A stretch of DNA of 64,000 bases from Paramesorhizobium salinisoli (GTDB lineage Bacteria; Pseudomonadota; Alphaproteobacteria; Rhizobiales; Rhizobiaceae), in the NCBI RefSeq assembly GCF_003335045.1, contig NZ_QOZG01000004.1, positions 186,001-250,000 of the forward strand, read 5' to 3'. Under the pieces are notes generated by a model. It worked only from the letters and a program-made list of their open reading frames with translations. It made no database searches and was not told the origin of the DNA. Of this stretch, positions 26,665 to 35,492 are shown piece by piece. A program made the position numbers and the translations under genes. The first letter of the stretch is position 1, and each line of letters starts with the position of its first letter.

Positions 26665-26690
26665 GGAACGTTCTGCCACGCCTGTGCGTT
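26665..26690 (+). promoter_or_regulatory. EcfG promoter of the diacylglycerol kinase-like gene
   Basis: GGAAC (26665-26669), 17 bases, CGTT (26687-26690), directly after the sensor kinase stop codon and 54 bp before ATG 26745. Confidence 0.75.
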
Positions 26691-26744
26691 TCCACAGGAG
26701 CGAATGGACTGGCGGGGTGCCTTCCGTCCCCGGGGGTGTTCCGT

Positions 26745-27665
26745 ATGAAAATCATTGCTGTGTTGAATCGCGAAGGCGGAACGTTCCGTCCCATGGACAT
26801 CGAAGAGTTCTGTACTCAGGCGCGGGATGTTTTCAAGCGCCATGGCCATGAGATCGATTGCCGGTCGACTTCGGCGAAGGAGATCGTCGCGGCGCTTGAA
26901 CAGGCGGTGACGGAAGGCGACTGCGACGTGCTGATGGCCGGCGGCGGCGATGGCACGGTATCGGCCGCAGCCGATATTGCCTGGAAAAGCGACACCACCC
27001 TGGCTGTGCTGCCGGCCGGCACCATGAACCTCTTCGCCCGGTCGTTGAAAGTTCCGCTGGTACTCAGCGACGCTCTTGAAGCATTGGCTTCAGGGGAAAT
27101 CCGCAATGTCGATATCGCCACAGCCAATGGCCGGCCCTTCGTGCACCAATACGCGATAGGATTTCATCCTCGCATGGTGAGGGTCAGGAAAAATTTCCGA
27201 TACGGCTCGCGCCTGGGGAAAATCCTGGCGAGCGCGCGGGCGATCCGGACGGTGATCAAGGATCCGCCATCCTTTCCCGTAGAACTGACAATCGGCGGAA
27301 AAGCGATGCTGCGCAATGTCTCGGCCGTCGCCATCTCCAACAATCCCTATGGAGATGCGCCGCTGCCCTACGCGCCGGATCTGGAGACAGGATATCTCGG
27401 CGTCTATATCACCGCGCCGCTTGCCTCCCAGGGCTATATGCGGCTGATGGCCGATATCATGCTTGGCCGGTGGCGCAGCAACAGGGACATCGAGGAATTC
27501 ACGGCCAAGGAAGTTGGGCTCAGGTTTCCCCGATTGCGGAAGAAGGCGAACGCCGTCATTGATGGCGAACTCGTGCCACTCAAGGACGACATCGTCGAGA
27601 TCGTCATCCATCCAGGTTCGCTCAAGGTACTGGTTCCGAAAAGCGAGCTGCCGGAGGCAGCATGA
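26745..27665 (+). CDS. Diacylglycerol kinase catalytic-domain protein (lipid kinase)
   Basis: The 306-residue protein has the DAGK catalytic core with GGGDGTVS at residues 66-73, LPAGTMNLFARSL near 90, and a beta-rich C-terminal half including DGELVPL. Such enzymes phosphorylate diacylglycerol or related lipids. The start ATG 26745 is where the conserved MKIIAVLNREGG begins. With its own EcfG promoter it belongs to the stress regulon; the substrate is not determined. Confidence 0.9.
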   Translation: MKIIAVLNREGGTFRPMDIEEFCTQARDVFKRHGHEIDCRSTSAKEIVAALEQAVTEGDCDVLMAGGGDGTVSAAADIAWKSDTTLAVLPAGTMNLFARSLKVPLVLSDALEALASGEIRNVDIATANGRPFVHQYAIGFHPRMVRVRKNFRYGSRLGKILASARAIRTVIKDPPSFPVELTIGGKAMLRNVSAVAISNNPYGDAPLPYAPDLETGYLGVYITAPLASQGYMRLMADIMLGRWRSNRDIEEFTAKEVGLRFPRLRKKANAVIDGELVPLKDDIVEIVIHPGSLKVLVPKSELPEAA

Positions 27666-27675
27666 CGACGGACGG

Positions 27676-28149
27676 TCAGCTTTCAGACGAGTCGTCGCGA
27701 TCGTCGCGACGGCGTTTACCTCTCGGGCTTCCCGTGTCGGACATAAGGGCATAAGCGGCAAGCCCTATGATCGGGAGAGCCGCTGCAACGAGTGGCCGCT
27801 TGATCAATACGGGAAGCGCGGCAAGAACGCCTGCCGTGAGAAGCGCCGATCCATCGAAATTCGGGCGCTCGCGCACGCGCCGCTTGTGGGAGGCATCGGA
27901 GATTTTCATGGCAACCAGGGCCATGATCGCTACCACAAAACAGCCGGCGGCAACCATCAACGCGGCGTAGATATCGCCGTAGTGCCGCGCCAGCGCCAGA
28001 TAGATCGTCACCAACAGGAAGATCATCCCCGCTAGTGCGAACAGGCAGGTGGCCAACATAAACCCAGCCCGGCGTTTGGTCCGACGGACGGCATGGCCGA
28101 CTTCGCCGGTCACGGCGCCGGTCAGGAACGGGAGAAGAAGGCGCAGCAT
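27676..28149 (-). CDS. Holin-X/DUF1469-like membrane protein
   Basis: The 157-residue protein has a short N-terminal hydrophobic stretch, two long central transmembrane segments (about 30-52 and 62-84) and more hydrophobic stretches near 105-138, with an Arg/Asp-rich C-terminus. The layout fits the phage-holin-like superfamily often paired with DUF883 proteins, as here. Its start is one base after the stop of the next upstream gene, so the two are translationally coupled. Confidence 0.8.
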   Translation of the reverse strand: MLRLLLPFLTGAVTGEVGHAVRRTKRRAGFMLATCLFALAGMIFLLVTIYLALARHYGDIYAALMVAAGCFVVAIMALVAMKISDASHKRRVRERPNFDGSALLTAGVLAALPVLIKRPLVAAALPIIGLAAYALMSDTGSPRGKRRRDDRDDSSES

Positions 28150-28150
28150 G

Positions 28151-28483
28151 TCAGCGGCGGGTCATCAAAGCGAGCAGGAAACCGACGCCTGCCGCCACTG
28201 CGATCGTGGTCAGTGGCTTCTCGCGCGCCGTTTCCGTCAACTGGTCGCGAAGCTCGGTTACGGTATCCTCCCCGGAGCGGCGTGCACTCTGGTAGGTTTC
28301 CGATGCACCTCGTTTTGCTTCGCGTACCTTCTCCGATCCCAGATTGGCCATTGCCGAGGCAAGACCGGCGATATCCTCCTTCAGGCGCGCGATCTGGGCC
28401 TGAAGGTCACCTGTCGTCTCGTCCTTGGGGATTTCATTGCTAATGTCCTCAGGCTGGCGGATTGTGGTCGATGCACGGGCCAT
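28151..28483 (-). CDS. DUF883/ElaB-YqjD-like membrane-anchored protein
   Basis: The 110-residue protein is helical with a coiled-coil-like middle (LQAQIARLKEDIAGLASAMANLG) and one C-terminal transmembrane segment ending GVGFLLALMTRR. That is the tail-anchored layout of ElaB/YqjD/DUF883 proteins, which are stationary-phase or stress induced in other bacteria. It probably shares a stress-controlled transcript with the upstream DUF3309 gene and the downstream holin-like gene. Confidence 0.82.
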   Translation of the reverse strand: MARASTTIRQPEDISNEIPKDETTGDLQAQIARLKEDIAGLASAMANLGSEKVREAKRGASETYQSARRSGEDTVTELRDQLTETAREKPLTTIAVAAGVGFLLALMTRR

Positions 28484-28567
28484 GTTGTTTCTCCTTGGAA
28501 GTGGTAGGCAATAGTGAGCCTTGATTGCTCAAGGGGGCGATTTTTTCGCCGGTTCTATAGCGGGAAC

Positions 28568-28726
28568 TCAGATCCTGCCGAGCAGCGCCAGAATGAGCAG
28601 GACGACAAGAATAAGCCCTACGATACCGCTCGGTCCGTAGCCCCAACCGCGTGCATATGGCCATGACGGAAAGACACCGATCAGCGCCAGGATCAAGATG
28701 ATGAGCAGAATGGTTGTAAGTGACAT
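28568..28726 (-). CDS. DUF3309 family small membrane protein
   Basis: This 52-residue frame reads MSLTTILLIILILALIG, then a PSWPYARGWGYGPSG centre, then LILVVLLILALLGRI: two transmembrane segments around an aromatic, glycine-rich turn, as in DUF3309. GGAG precedes ATG 28726. An exact EcfG promoter lies 29 bp upstream. Function unknown. Confidence 0.88.
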   Translation of the reverse strand: MSLTTILLIILILALIGVFPSWPYARGWGYGPSGIVGLILVVLLILALLGRI

Positions 28727-28755
28727 TTACTTCTCCCGAATTGTACCGGAAGGCA

Positions 28756-28780
28756 AACGCTAAACTTTTGTTTTTGTTCC
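28756..28780 (-). promoter_or_regulatory. EcfG promoter of the DUF3309 gene
   Basis: GGAAC (28780-28776), 16 bases, CGTT (28759-28756) on the minus strand. It may also serve the DUF883 and holin-like genes downstream. Confidence 0.75.
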
Positions 28781-28794
28781 CCTGTCGGGCGAAA

Positions 28795-28953
28795 TCAGAC
28801 GAAGACGAAATAGGCCACGGCCGCGATTACGGCGATTCCCGCCAGCACATAACCGCCGCGCCAGGAGGGCACATCAATCCGCACGGGCTCATAAGGTCCG
28901 GCCATCGCCGTGCGCGCTGCGTGTTCGAGCGTCTGTATATCCTTATGCATCAT
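28795..28953 (-). CDS. Very small single-pass membrane protein
   Basis: The frame gives 52 residues: a polar N-terminal half (MMHKDIQTLEHAARTAMAG), then VPSWRGGYVLAGIAVIAAV and a C-terminal hydrophobic segment. GGAGG lies a few bases before ATG 28953. An EcfG-like promoter lies upstream, and the gene sits among other stress-regulated small membrane genes. I do not recognise a family. Confidence 0.65.
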   Translation of the reverse strand: MMHKDIQTLEHAARTAMAGPYEPVRIDVPSWRGGYVLAGIAVIAAVAYFVFV

Positions 28954-28998
28954 GGCATGTCCTCCACATTTTCAATCGGACGCTGGGTCAGATGCCAG

Positions 28999-29024
28999 AA
29001 CACCTGAGCGTGATTTGGGGTTCC
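28999..29024 (-). promoter_or_regulatory. EcfG-like promoter of the 52-residue membrane protein gene
   Basis: GGAAC (29024-29020), 17 bases, TGTT (29002-28999) on the minus strand, one base off consensus, 46 bp before ATG 28953. Confidence 0.5.
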
Positions 29025-29039
29025 AATGCAAATGAATTT

Positions 29040-30215
29040 TCATTGACGCTCCCGAGGCATTTCGGGGGGCGTGTCACGGCGTGGCGGCATGAATGGTTTT
29101 GCCGGCCGCTTGGCATAATGAGGCAGGATGTTGCGGATCACCGCATAGAGCACCAGCAGGAAAGGCACGGCAATGAAACCGCCGACCGGACCCCATATCC
29201 ATAGCCAGAAGGCGAGCGCCAGAAAGACAGTGAAAGGGTTGAGCGTCATGGTGCGCCCGATGATGTGAGGCGTGACGAACTGTCCCTCCAAAAGCTCGAT
29301 CAGGAGATATACGCCGACCGGTAAAAAGACGGCATACCCATCGAAGGTGGCCAGGCCGACGCCGAGGAGGATCGCCGTCATTAGTGCTGGACCTATATAG
29401 ACGATATAGTTGAGGATCGCGGCCAGCCCGCCCCACAAAGCGGGGGAGGGAACGCCGGCCATCCACATGGCCAGCCCCACGGCAACGCCCATTCCGGCAT
29501 TGATGACGGTGATCGAGAGCAGATAGCGCGAGACATCCGCTTCAACATCCCGAAAGACATGGGCGACGCGCCAGCGTATCCGCCGGCCGACGCACATCGA
29601 CAGTATGGTGGTACTGATTTCGTTGCGCGTGGCGACGAAGAAATAGAGACTGGCCAGGAAGATCAGCACCTGCCCCAGGATCGCCGGCGCGAGAAAAGCG
29701 ATGTTCTGCACGGTGCTTCCGTCTTCCACCTTCACCGACATGGCCGTAGCCGCGCCGGTGATATTGCGGATCTGGTCCTGTAGAGCGCCCAGCATTTCGA
29801 GCGGCTGCTTCAGCGCTATCAGTTGCTGGCGCAACTCTTGCCAGACCGTCGGGGCCTTTTCCGCCCATACGGAAAGCGGCACCGCGAACATGACGGCGCC
29901 GGTGGCAATCAGCGTGAAAAAGAGGACGACGACGAGGATCGCTGCCAGCTCCTTGGGAGCGCCATATCGCTCCAGACGGGTGGCGACGGGGCCGAACATC
30001 AGGCCGATGACGATGGCGAGCGCCACCGGCGCAAAAATATAGCGGCCGAGGTTGAGAGCGACCATCGCCGCAATGGTTGCCAAGAGCACGAGCGACAAAC
30101 GCGCAGCGATAGAGAGAAGAGCGTCGATATCCAGTTTCGGCGGCAGCCGGGCAAATGCCGGGTTCGCTGGAACTGGTTTGGCTCGGGCCGGGTTTGGTGA
30201 AAATTGTGGCATCAT
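29040..30215 (-). CDS. AI-2E family transporter (PerM-like)
   Basis: The 391-residue protein has about eight transmembrane segments with the family layout: an N-terminal helix pair, a cytoplasmic/periplasmic middle segment (about 110-180), and conserved NYIVYIGPALMTAI and a GRTMTLNPFTVFLALAFWLWIWGPVGGF block near the end. The family includes efflux and antiporter proteins; the substrate is unknown. GAGGGG precedes ATG 30215. An exact EcfG promoter lies 22 bp upstream. Confidence 0.9.
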   Translation of the reverse strand: MMPQFSPNPARAKPVPANPAFARLPPKLDIDALLSIAARLSLVLLATIAAMVALNLGRYIFAPVALAIVIGLMFGPVATRLERYGAPKELAAILVVVLFFTLIATGAVMFAVPLSVWAEKAPTVWQELRQQLIALKQPLEMLGALQDQIRNITGAATAMSVKVEDGSTVQNIAFLAPAILGQVLIFLASLYFFVATRNEISTTILSMCVGRRIRWRVAHVFRDVEADVSRYLLSITVINAGMGVAVGLAMWMAGVPSPALWGGLAAILNYIVYIGPALMTAILLGVGLATFDGYAVFLPVGVYLLIELLEGQFVTPHIIGRTMTLNPFTVFLALAFWLWIWGPVGGFIAVPFLLVLYAVIRNILPHYAKRPAKPFMPPRRDTPPEMPRERQ

Positions 30216-30236
30216 CCCCTCATTGTGGCGCATATC

Positions 30237-30262
30237 AACGCGGGGGATAAACATTTGGTTCC
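30237..30262 (-). promoter_or_regulatory. EcfG promoter of the AI-2E family transporter gene
   Basis: GGAAC (30262-30258), 17 bases, CGTT (30240-30237) on the minus strand, 22 bp before ATG 30215. Confidence 0.75.
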
Positions 30263-30408
30263 TATGGACACTTTCGGTGCGGACGGGTGTTTGCCCAGCG
30301 CCCTGTGGACAAGGCGCTGCTTTCCATGCGACTAGGCAACGAGCCGGCCGGGGAGGGGCTGAACCCTTCACGTTGCCGGGCCGTCAAGTTCTGCCGTCGA
30401 GGTGCCCG

Positions 30409-31689
30409 ATGATTGTCACCGACCCCAAAGCCTTTCTGGTTTCGCTCTTCAACGCAGCGGTCGCCGCCGCCGACCCCGAACATGTCATTGCCGCCAATCT
30501 GCCGCGAAGGCCGAAAGGCCGCACGATCGTCATCGGCGCGGGCAAGGGATCGGCGCAGATGGCGCGGGCTTTCGAGAGGGCATGGGAGAAAGCGGGCCAC
30601 GGCCCGCTCGAAGGGGTGGTCGTGACGCGCTATGGTTTTGGCGCGGAGTGCCGCGACATCGAGATCATCGAGGCAGCGCATCCGGTGCCCGACGAGGCCG
30701 GGCTTATAGCCGCGAAACGGCTCGTTGCGGCGGTTTCAGGCCTGACCGCAGATGATCTGGTGGTGGCGCTGATTTCCGGCGGCGGTTCCGCGCTCCTGCC
30801 TTCGCCGCCGAACGGCATGACGCTCGAAGACGAGATCACCGTCAACAAGGCCCTGCTTGCCTCCGGCGCGCCGATCTCGGCGATGAACGCCGTGCGCAAG
30901 CATCTCTCCACCATCAAGGGCGGCAGGCTTGCCGCCGCCGCCCGTCCGGCAAAGGTCGTCTCGCTCGTCGTTTCCGATATTCCCGGCGATAATCCGGCTT
31001 TTGTCGCCTCCGGGCCGACAGTGCCGGATGCAATCTCGCGCAATGACGCACTGAAGGTGGTCGAGCGCTACCGGCTGCAATTGCCCGAGGCCGCTCTCAG
31101 GCATTTGCGAAGCAAGGCGGCGGATGCGCCGAAGCCGGATGATCCGTGCTTCTCCGGCCATGAGACGCGCGTGATCGCCTCCGCAGCCGTCTCGCTCGAA
31201 GCGGCTGCCGCCGAAGCGCGAAGCAGGGGTGTCGAAGCGGTCATCCTGTCCGATGCCGTCGAGGGCGAGGCGCGCGAGGTCGCCCATGTCCATGCGGCGC
31301 TTGCCAAGGAGGTGTTGACGAAAGACCGGCCATTCCGGAAACCGGTGGTGATCCTGTCCGGCGGCGAGACCACGGTGACGGTACGTGAGCCAGGCAAGGG
31401 CGGGCGCAACACGGAATTTCTCCTGTCCTTCGCACTCGACATCGATGGCACGCGGGGCATCACGGCGCTTGCGGCCGATACGGACGGGATCGACGGGTCA
31501 GAGGACAATGCCGGTGCTTTCGCTGACGGCACGACCGTCTCGCGGCTGCTCGCGGCGGGGAAGGACGGCGCGATGCTGTTGAACGGCAACGACGCCTGGT
31601 CCGCCTTCGACGCGATTGGCGATCTGTTCGTGCCGGGCCCGACAGGAACCAATGTCAACGATCTGCGCGCGATACTGGTGGAGGGATAG
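30409..31689 (+). CDS. Glycerate kinase (MOFRL type)
   Basis: The 426-residue protein has the glycerate-kinase layout: an N-terminal domain with RTIVIGAGKGSAQMA and LISGGGSALLPSP, and a C-terminal MOFRL domain with ILSGGETTVTVREPGKGGRNTE. It phosphorylates D-glycerate (product 2- or 3-phosphoglycerate), linking hydroxypyruvate or glyoxylate routes to central metabolism. The start ATG 30409 was set by homology at MIVTDPKAFL. Confidence 0.9.
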   Translation: MIVTDPKAFLVSLFNAAVAAADPEHVIAANLPRRPKGRTIVIGAGKGSAQMARAFERAWEKAGHGPLEGVVVTRYGFGAECRDIEIIEAAHPVPDEAGLIAAKRLVAAVSGLTADDLVVALISGGGSALLPSPPNGMTLEDEITVNKALLASGAPISAMNAVRKHLSTIKGGRLAAAARPAKVVSLVVSDIPGDNPAFVASGPTVPDAISRNDALKVVERYRLQLPEAALRHLRSKAADAPKPDDPCFSGHETRVIASAAVSLEAAAAEARSRGVEAVILSDAVEGEAREVAHVHAALAKEVLTKDRPFRKPVVILSGGETTVTVREPGKGGRNTEFLLSFALDIDGTRGITALAADTDGIDGSEDNAGAFADGTTVSRLLAAGKDGAMLLNGNDAWSAFDAIGDLFVPGPTGTNVNDLRAILVEG

Positions 31690-31744
31690 GCGGTCCGCTT
31701 TCGGGACTACGTCGCACTGACAGGAAGGTTTCCGGTTTTCTGTT

Positions 31745-31775
31745 GTGGATTCTCGGGTCTAGTCCGAGAATCCAC
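31745..31775. repeat. Palindromic repeat downstream of glycerate kinase
   Basis: GTGGATTCTCGG (31745-31756) and its exact complement (31764-31775) flank a seven-base loop. Similar TGGATTCTCGGG-type palindromes are dispersed in Rhizobiales genomes. It lies between convergent genes and may stop transcription both ways. Confidence 0.6.
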
Positions 31776-31855
31776 GGGAGGAGCAGGAATGGCCCTGTCA
31801 CTGGCCCCGGAGGCCGGAACGGGGTGGCGGCAGAACCAGACGCCACCGCCGTCTT

Positions 31856-32710
31856 TTACCCAAACACAACCGTCTTGTGGCCGTTGAGCATGACGCGGCT
31901 TTCGAGGTGCTGCTTGACGGCGCGGGCAAGCACGCGGGCTTCGATGTCGCGACCGGTAGCAACGAAATCATCCGCGCTCATCGCATGCGTCACCCGCTCC
32001 GTCTCCTGCTCGATGATCGGGCCCTCGTCGAGATCGGGCGTGACGTAATGCGCGGTGGCGCCGATCAGCTTGACGCCGCGCTCGAAGGCCTGGTGATAGG
32101 GTTTGGCACCCTTGAACGACGGCAGGAAGGAGTGGTGGATGTTGATCACCTTGCCGAAGAGCCGCTTCGACAGATTGTCGGACAGGACCTGCATGTAGCG
32201 GGCGAGGATGACAAGATCAGCGCCGGTGTCCTTAACGAGCGCGATCAGCTTTTCTTCCTGGGCGCCCTTGCTGTCCTTCGTCACGGGCCAGTAATGGTAG
32301 GTGATGCCTTCAAGTTCGGCGGTCCGGCGCGAATCCTCATGGTTGGAGACGATGGCCACGACTTCGGCATCGAGCCAGCCGACGCGGATCTGATAGATGA
32401 GATGCAGCAGGGCATGGTCGAATTTCGATACCATGATGATGATCTTCGGCCGCCTGGCCTGATCGACGATGGCCGTCTTCATGGCGAAGCGCTCGACCGC
32501 CGGCTTGATGGCGCGCTCGATGTCGTCCTTCGATATGCCGTCGGGCACGGTGAAGGCGATGCGCATGAAGAAGCGATTGGTCTGGCGGTCCCAGAACTGG
32601 TTGGATTCCGCGATATTCGCTCCGACGCCCGCAAGCTCCGTCGTCACCGCCGCGACTATCCCCGGCTGATCCTCGCAGGAAAGCGTCAGGATGTAAGAAT
32701 GATCGGCCAT
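31856..32710 (-). CDS. purU: Formyltetrahydrofolate deformylase
   Basis: The 284-residue protein has an N-terminal ACT domain (about 5-85) and a formyl-transferase domain with INIHHSFLPSFKGAKPYHQAF and the later DLDEGPIIEQ that carries the catalytic Asp. It hydrolyses 10-formyl-THF to formate and THF, balancing one-carbon pools. GGAGG precedes ATG 32710; the conserved start MADHSYILTLSCEDQPGI agrees. Confidence 0.95.
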   Translation of the reverse strand: MADHSYILTLSCEDQPGIVAAVTTELAGVGANIAESNQFWDRQTNRFFMRIAFTVPDGISKDDIERAIKPAVERFAMKTAIVDQARRPKIIIMVSKFDHALLHLIYQIRVGWLDAEVVAIVSNHEDSRRTAELEGITYHYWPVTKDSKGAQEEKLIALVKDTGADLVILARYMQVLSDNLSKRLFGKVINIHHSFLPSFKGAKPYHQAFERGVKLIGATAHYVTPDLDEGPIIEQETERVTHAMSADDFVATGRDIEARVLARAVKQHLESRVMLNGHKTVVFG

Positions 32711-32890
32711 ATATCCTCCGGGCATGTTTAGGTCTGTTGGTTGCGGCCACAATAGGTTGGGTGCGGCGCAGGCATTGCCGCAAAAGCGAAGCGGAACGGT
32801 CATTTTCCGGCGTGAGGCCATTCACCAGCGGGGAAGACATCAGTCAAGGGTTTCGTCCTGTAAAAAAACCTCATCATGGGCTAAACATAA

Positions 32891-32913
32891 AACATGACTT
32901 GCATTATCATGTT
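32891..32913 (+). promoter_or_regulatory. IRO-like (RirA-type) iron operator upstream of exbB-exbD-tonB
   Basis: AACATGA (32891-32897) and TCATGTT (32907-32913) form a perfect inverted repeat spaced by nine bases. It contains TGA-N9-TCA, the iron-responsive operator pattern bound by RirA in rhizobia. It lies about 115 bp upstream of exbB, whose system powers iron-siderophore uptake. Confidence 0.6.
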
Positions 32914-33027
32914 ATGCGCGGTTAAGGGTTTTCCCCAACAAGTCGCGGACAGCGCCCCTAGGGATTCCTGATGATGGGCGGCGACACCTGTCCGGCTTAT
33001 GCTGAACGGTTGAAAGAGGGCATAGAA

Positions 33028-33987
33028 GTGGTCAAGGCGAAGTTCTTTGCGGTGGCATTCGGATGTCTCGCATTCATCGGTGTTCCGGCGTCCGGTTCCG
33101 CACAGGATGGACCGGCGGTTCCGCAGCCGGGAGCGACGGCCCCCGCCGCGCTAGCTCCTTCGCAACCCGCAGTCCAGCCGCCAGCGCCCCAGAGCGTTCA
33201 GCCTTCCCAACCAGAGCAGGGCCAGCCCACGACGGATGTCCATGAAAGCGTCGAGCTGCAACTGCCACACGATCTCTCGCCTTGGGGCATGTTCATGGCC
33301 GCCGATTGGGTGGTCAAGGCCGTCATGCTCGGTCTTGCCTTCGCATCGCTCGTCACCTGGACCGTCTGGCTTGCCAAATCGCTGGAACTGGCGGGCGCAC
33401 GGGTCATGGCGAAGCGGGCCTTGAAGGAGATCGCCGAAGCGCGCAGCCTCAACGATGCGTTCCGCACACTGCACGCCCGCAAGGGAACGGGCGCGCTTCT
33501 GGTGCGCGCGGCGGAGGAGGAAGTGCGGCTTTCCGCGGGCGCGATCAAGGGTAGCGGCGAAGGGCTGAAAGAGCGCGTGGCATCGCGCCTTTCGCGCATC
33601 GAGGCTGCCGCCGGACGGCGTATGAGCAAAGGAACCGGCGTGCTGGCGACGATCGGCTCGACCGCTCCATTCGTCGGCCTCTTCGGAACCGTCTGGGGGA
33701 TCATGAATTCGTTCATCGGCATTTCCGAATCCCAGACCACCAATCTCGCCGTCGTGGCGCCCGGTATTGCGGAGGCGCTGCTCGCCACGGCGATCGGGCT
33801 CGTCGCCGCCATTCCGGCGGTGGTGATCTACAATGTCTTTGCCCGTTCGATCACCGGATATCGCCAGCTTCTCGCCGATGCCTCGGCTGGGGTGGAGCGG
33901 CTGATTAGCCGTGATCTCGATTTCCGCGCGGCTGGAATCCATGCGATGCCGGCGGCGCATGACGCCAGGGCCTCGGCGGCGGAGTAA
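33028..33987 (+). CDS. exbB: TonB-system energy-transducing protein ExbB
   Basis: The protein (319 residues from GTG 33028) starts with a signal-like [17 protein letters not shown] and a long Pro/Ala/Gln-rich periplasmic segment. The MotA/TolQ/ExbB domain follows (about 85-300), with [31 protein letters not shown] lies seven bases before GTG 33028; ATG 32971 would add 19 residues before the signal. With ExbD and TonB it uses the proton gradient to drive outer-membrane receptors. Confidence 0.92.
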   Translation: MVKAKFFAVAFGCLAFIGVPASGSAQDGPAVPQPGATAPAALAPSQPAVQPPAPQSVQPSQPEQGQPTTDVHESVELQLPHDLSPWGMFMAADWVVKAVMLGLAFASLVTWTVWLAKSLELAGARVMAKRALKEIAEARSLNDAFRTLHARKGTGALLVRAAEEEVRLSAGAIKGSGEGLKERVASRLSRIEAAAGRRMSKGTGVLATIGSTAPFVGLFGTVWGIMNSFIGISESQTTNLAVVAPGIAEALLATAIGLVAAIPAVVIYNVFARSITGYRQLLADASAGVERLISRDLDFRAAGIHAMPAAHDARASAAE

Positions 33988-33992
33988 GGGCG

Positions 33993-34466
33993 ATGGCGAG
34001 CAGGATACGCGAAGGCGCCGGCGACGAGCTGGAGGAAAACCACGAGATCAACGTGACGCCCTTTATCGACGTCATGCTGGTTCTCCTGATCATCTTCATG
34101 GTGGCGGCGCCGCTGGCGACCGTCGATATCAATGTCGACCTGCCGGCCTCATCGGCGACGGCGCAGCCGCGGCCGGACAAGCCGCTCTACGTCACGCTGA
34201 AGCAGGATCTGTCGCTCAATGTCGGCAATGATCCGGCGACGCGTGAGACGCTGGGGGCGACGCTCGACCGCCTGTCGCAGAGCAACAAGGACACCCGCGT
34301 CTTTCTGCGCGCCGACAAGGTCGTCGACTATGGCGAACTGATGAATGTGATGAATGCATTGCGCCAGGCGGGCTATCTGAAGATAGCTTTGGTGGGGCTC
34401 GAGACAGTGCCGAGTGCGGCAGCACCCGCCGCTGCGCCATCCCCGGGAGGCTCGCCCGCGCAATGA
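33993..34466 (+). CDS. exbD: TonB-system energy-transducing protein ExbD
   Basis: The 157-residue protein has the ExbD/TolR form: a short cytoplasmic N-terminus with HEINVTPFIDVMLVLLIIFM, whose Asp in the membrane helix is the proton-carrying residue, and a periplasmic domain ending in a Pro/Ala tail. It starts five bases after exbB and its stop overlaps the tonB start by four bases. Confidence 0.95.
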   Translation: MASRIREGAGDELEENHEINVTPFIDVMLVLLIIFMVAAPLATVDINVDLPASSATAQPRPDKPLYVTLKQDLSLNVGNDPATRETLGATLDRLSQSNKDTRVFLRADKVVDYGELMNVMNALRQAGYLKIALVGLETVPSAAAPAAAPSPGGSPAQ

Positions 34467-35401
34467 GCCGTTCCCCGCGTCCCGATCTGCCGAAAGACCA
34501 TCCTCCGATCCAGGCGCATTCTTCCGACCTGCAGCGCACGCGCTGGCGGGACATTGCGCTGTGGGGCGGGGCGGGCGCCGTCATGCTGGTGGCGCATGCC
34601 GCCGGCGCTTATGCGATCCGCCATCTGCAGCCGTCCGTCCAGCCCGATGGTTCGCCGCCTCCCGCCATCATGATGGAGCTTGCGCCCGAGCCGATCGCGC
34701 CTGCGGTGGAAGAGGCCGCCCTGGTGCCCGAGGCGCAGCCTGAGGACGTGACGGAGGAAGCGGTCGAGACCGAACAGGCCGAGGTCATCGAGCCGGTCGA
34801 AGAAATTCAGCCGGAAACGGCGCCCGAAGAAATTGTCAGGGAAGAGCCAGCCGAAGAGGTGGAGAAGCCGGAGGAGCCGGTTCCCGATGTCGTCGAGGCG
34901 CCGAAGCCAGAGGTCGTTGTTCCAAAGCAAAAGCCGAAGGTGGTGGAGAAGCCAAAGCCGAAGCCGAAGCCGAAACAGGAGAAGCCTAAGGTCGTCGAGA
35001 AGGCTGAGCCGAAAAAGCTTCAGAAGCCCAAGCCGACAAAGCAAGCTGCCGCTCCGCAGGTGGATGCCAAAAACGGGCCGAAGGTCGCTGCAAGCCGCAA
35101 CAGCGATACGGCGGGCTCACCCGGCGTGAATTCCAACAGGTGGCAGGCCAAGGTCCAGGCGCATCTGAACCGCCAGAAACGCTATCTGGAGCGCCGAATG
35201 CCGGGCGTAGCCGGCACGGTGCGGCTGACCTTCAGCATCGATGCTTCCGGCAACGTGCTCTCGGCGCGCGGATCCTCGGGGAATCCGGCGCTCGACCAAC
35301 TGGCGGCCGAAATGGTGCAACGGGCATCTCCGGTTCCAGCGCCGCCGCCGGCAATCGCCAAGACGCGGATGTCGCTGACGATTCCCATTCGTTTCAAATA
35401 G
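34463..35401 (+). CDS. tonB: Energy transducer TonB
   Basis: The 312-residue protein has one N-terminal transmembrane segment (about 30-52). A long Glu/Pro then Lys/Pro-rich periplasmic spacer follows (about 70-195). The C-terminal TonB domain includes RLTFSIDASGNVLSARGSSGN and PPAIAKTRMSLTIPIRF. It carries energy to TonB-dependent receptors. It is the last gene of exbB-exbD-tonB, behind an IRO-like operator. Confidence 0.93.
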   Translation: MSRSPRPDLPKDHPPIQAHSSDLQRTRWRDIALWGGAGAVMLVAHAAGAYAIRHLQPSVQPDGSPPPAIMMELAPEPIAPAVEEAALVPEAQPEDVTEEAVETEQAEVIEPVEEIQPETAPEEIVREEPAEEVEKPEEPVPDVVEAPKPEVVVPKQKPKVVEKPKPKPKPKQEKPKVVEKAEPKKLQKPKPTKQAAAPQVDAKNGPKVAASRNSDTAGSPGVNSNRWQAKVQAHLNRQKRYLERRMPGVAGTVRLTFSIDASGNVLSARGSSGNPALDQLAAEMVQRASPVPAPPPAIAKTRMSLTIPIRFK

Positions 35402-35492
35402 AGATGTAAGCCGGTCCGAGGACGGTCATCTTCTCCGGACAGGCTCCTCCCCTCAGTCTCATAGGGGTCAATAGGAGGCATCGCAGGAAACT

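Noticed and set aside
28484-28567. GGCGA-TTTTTT-TCGCC hairpin between the DUF3309 and DUF883 genes as a terminator
   Set aside because: The stem is only five pairs without a clear T-run for the minus strand, so the genes may well be co-transcribed.
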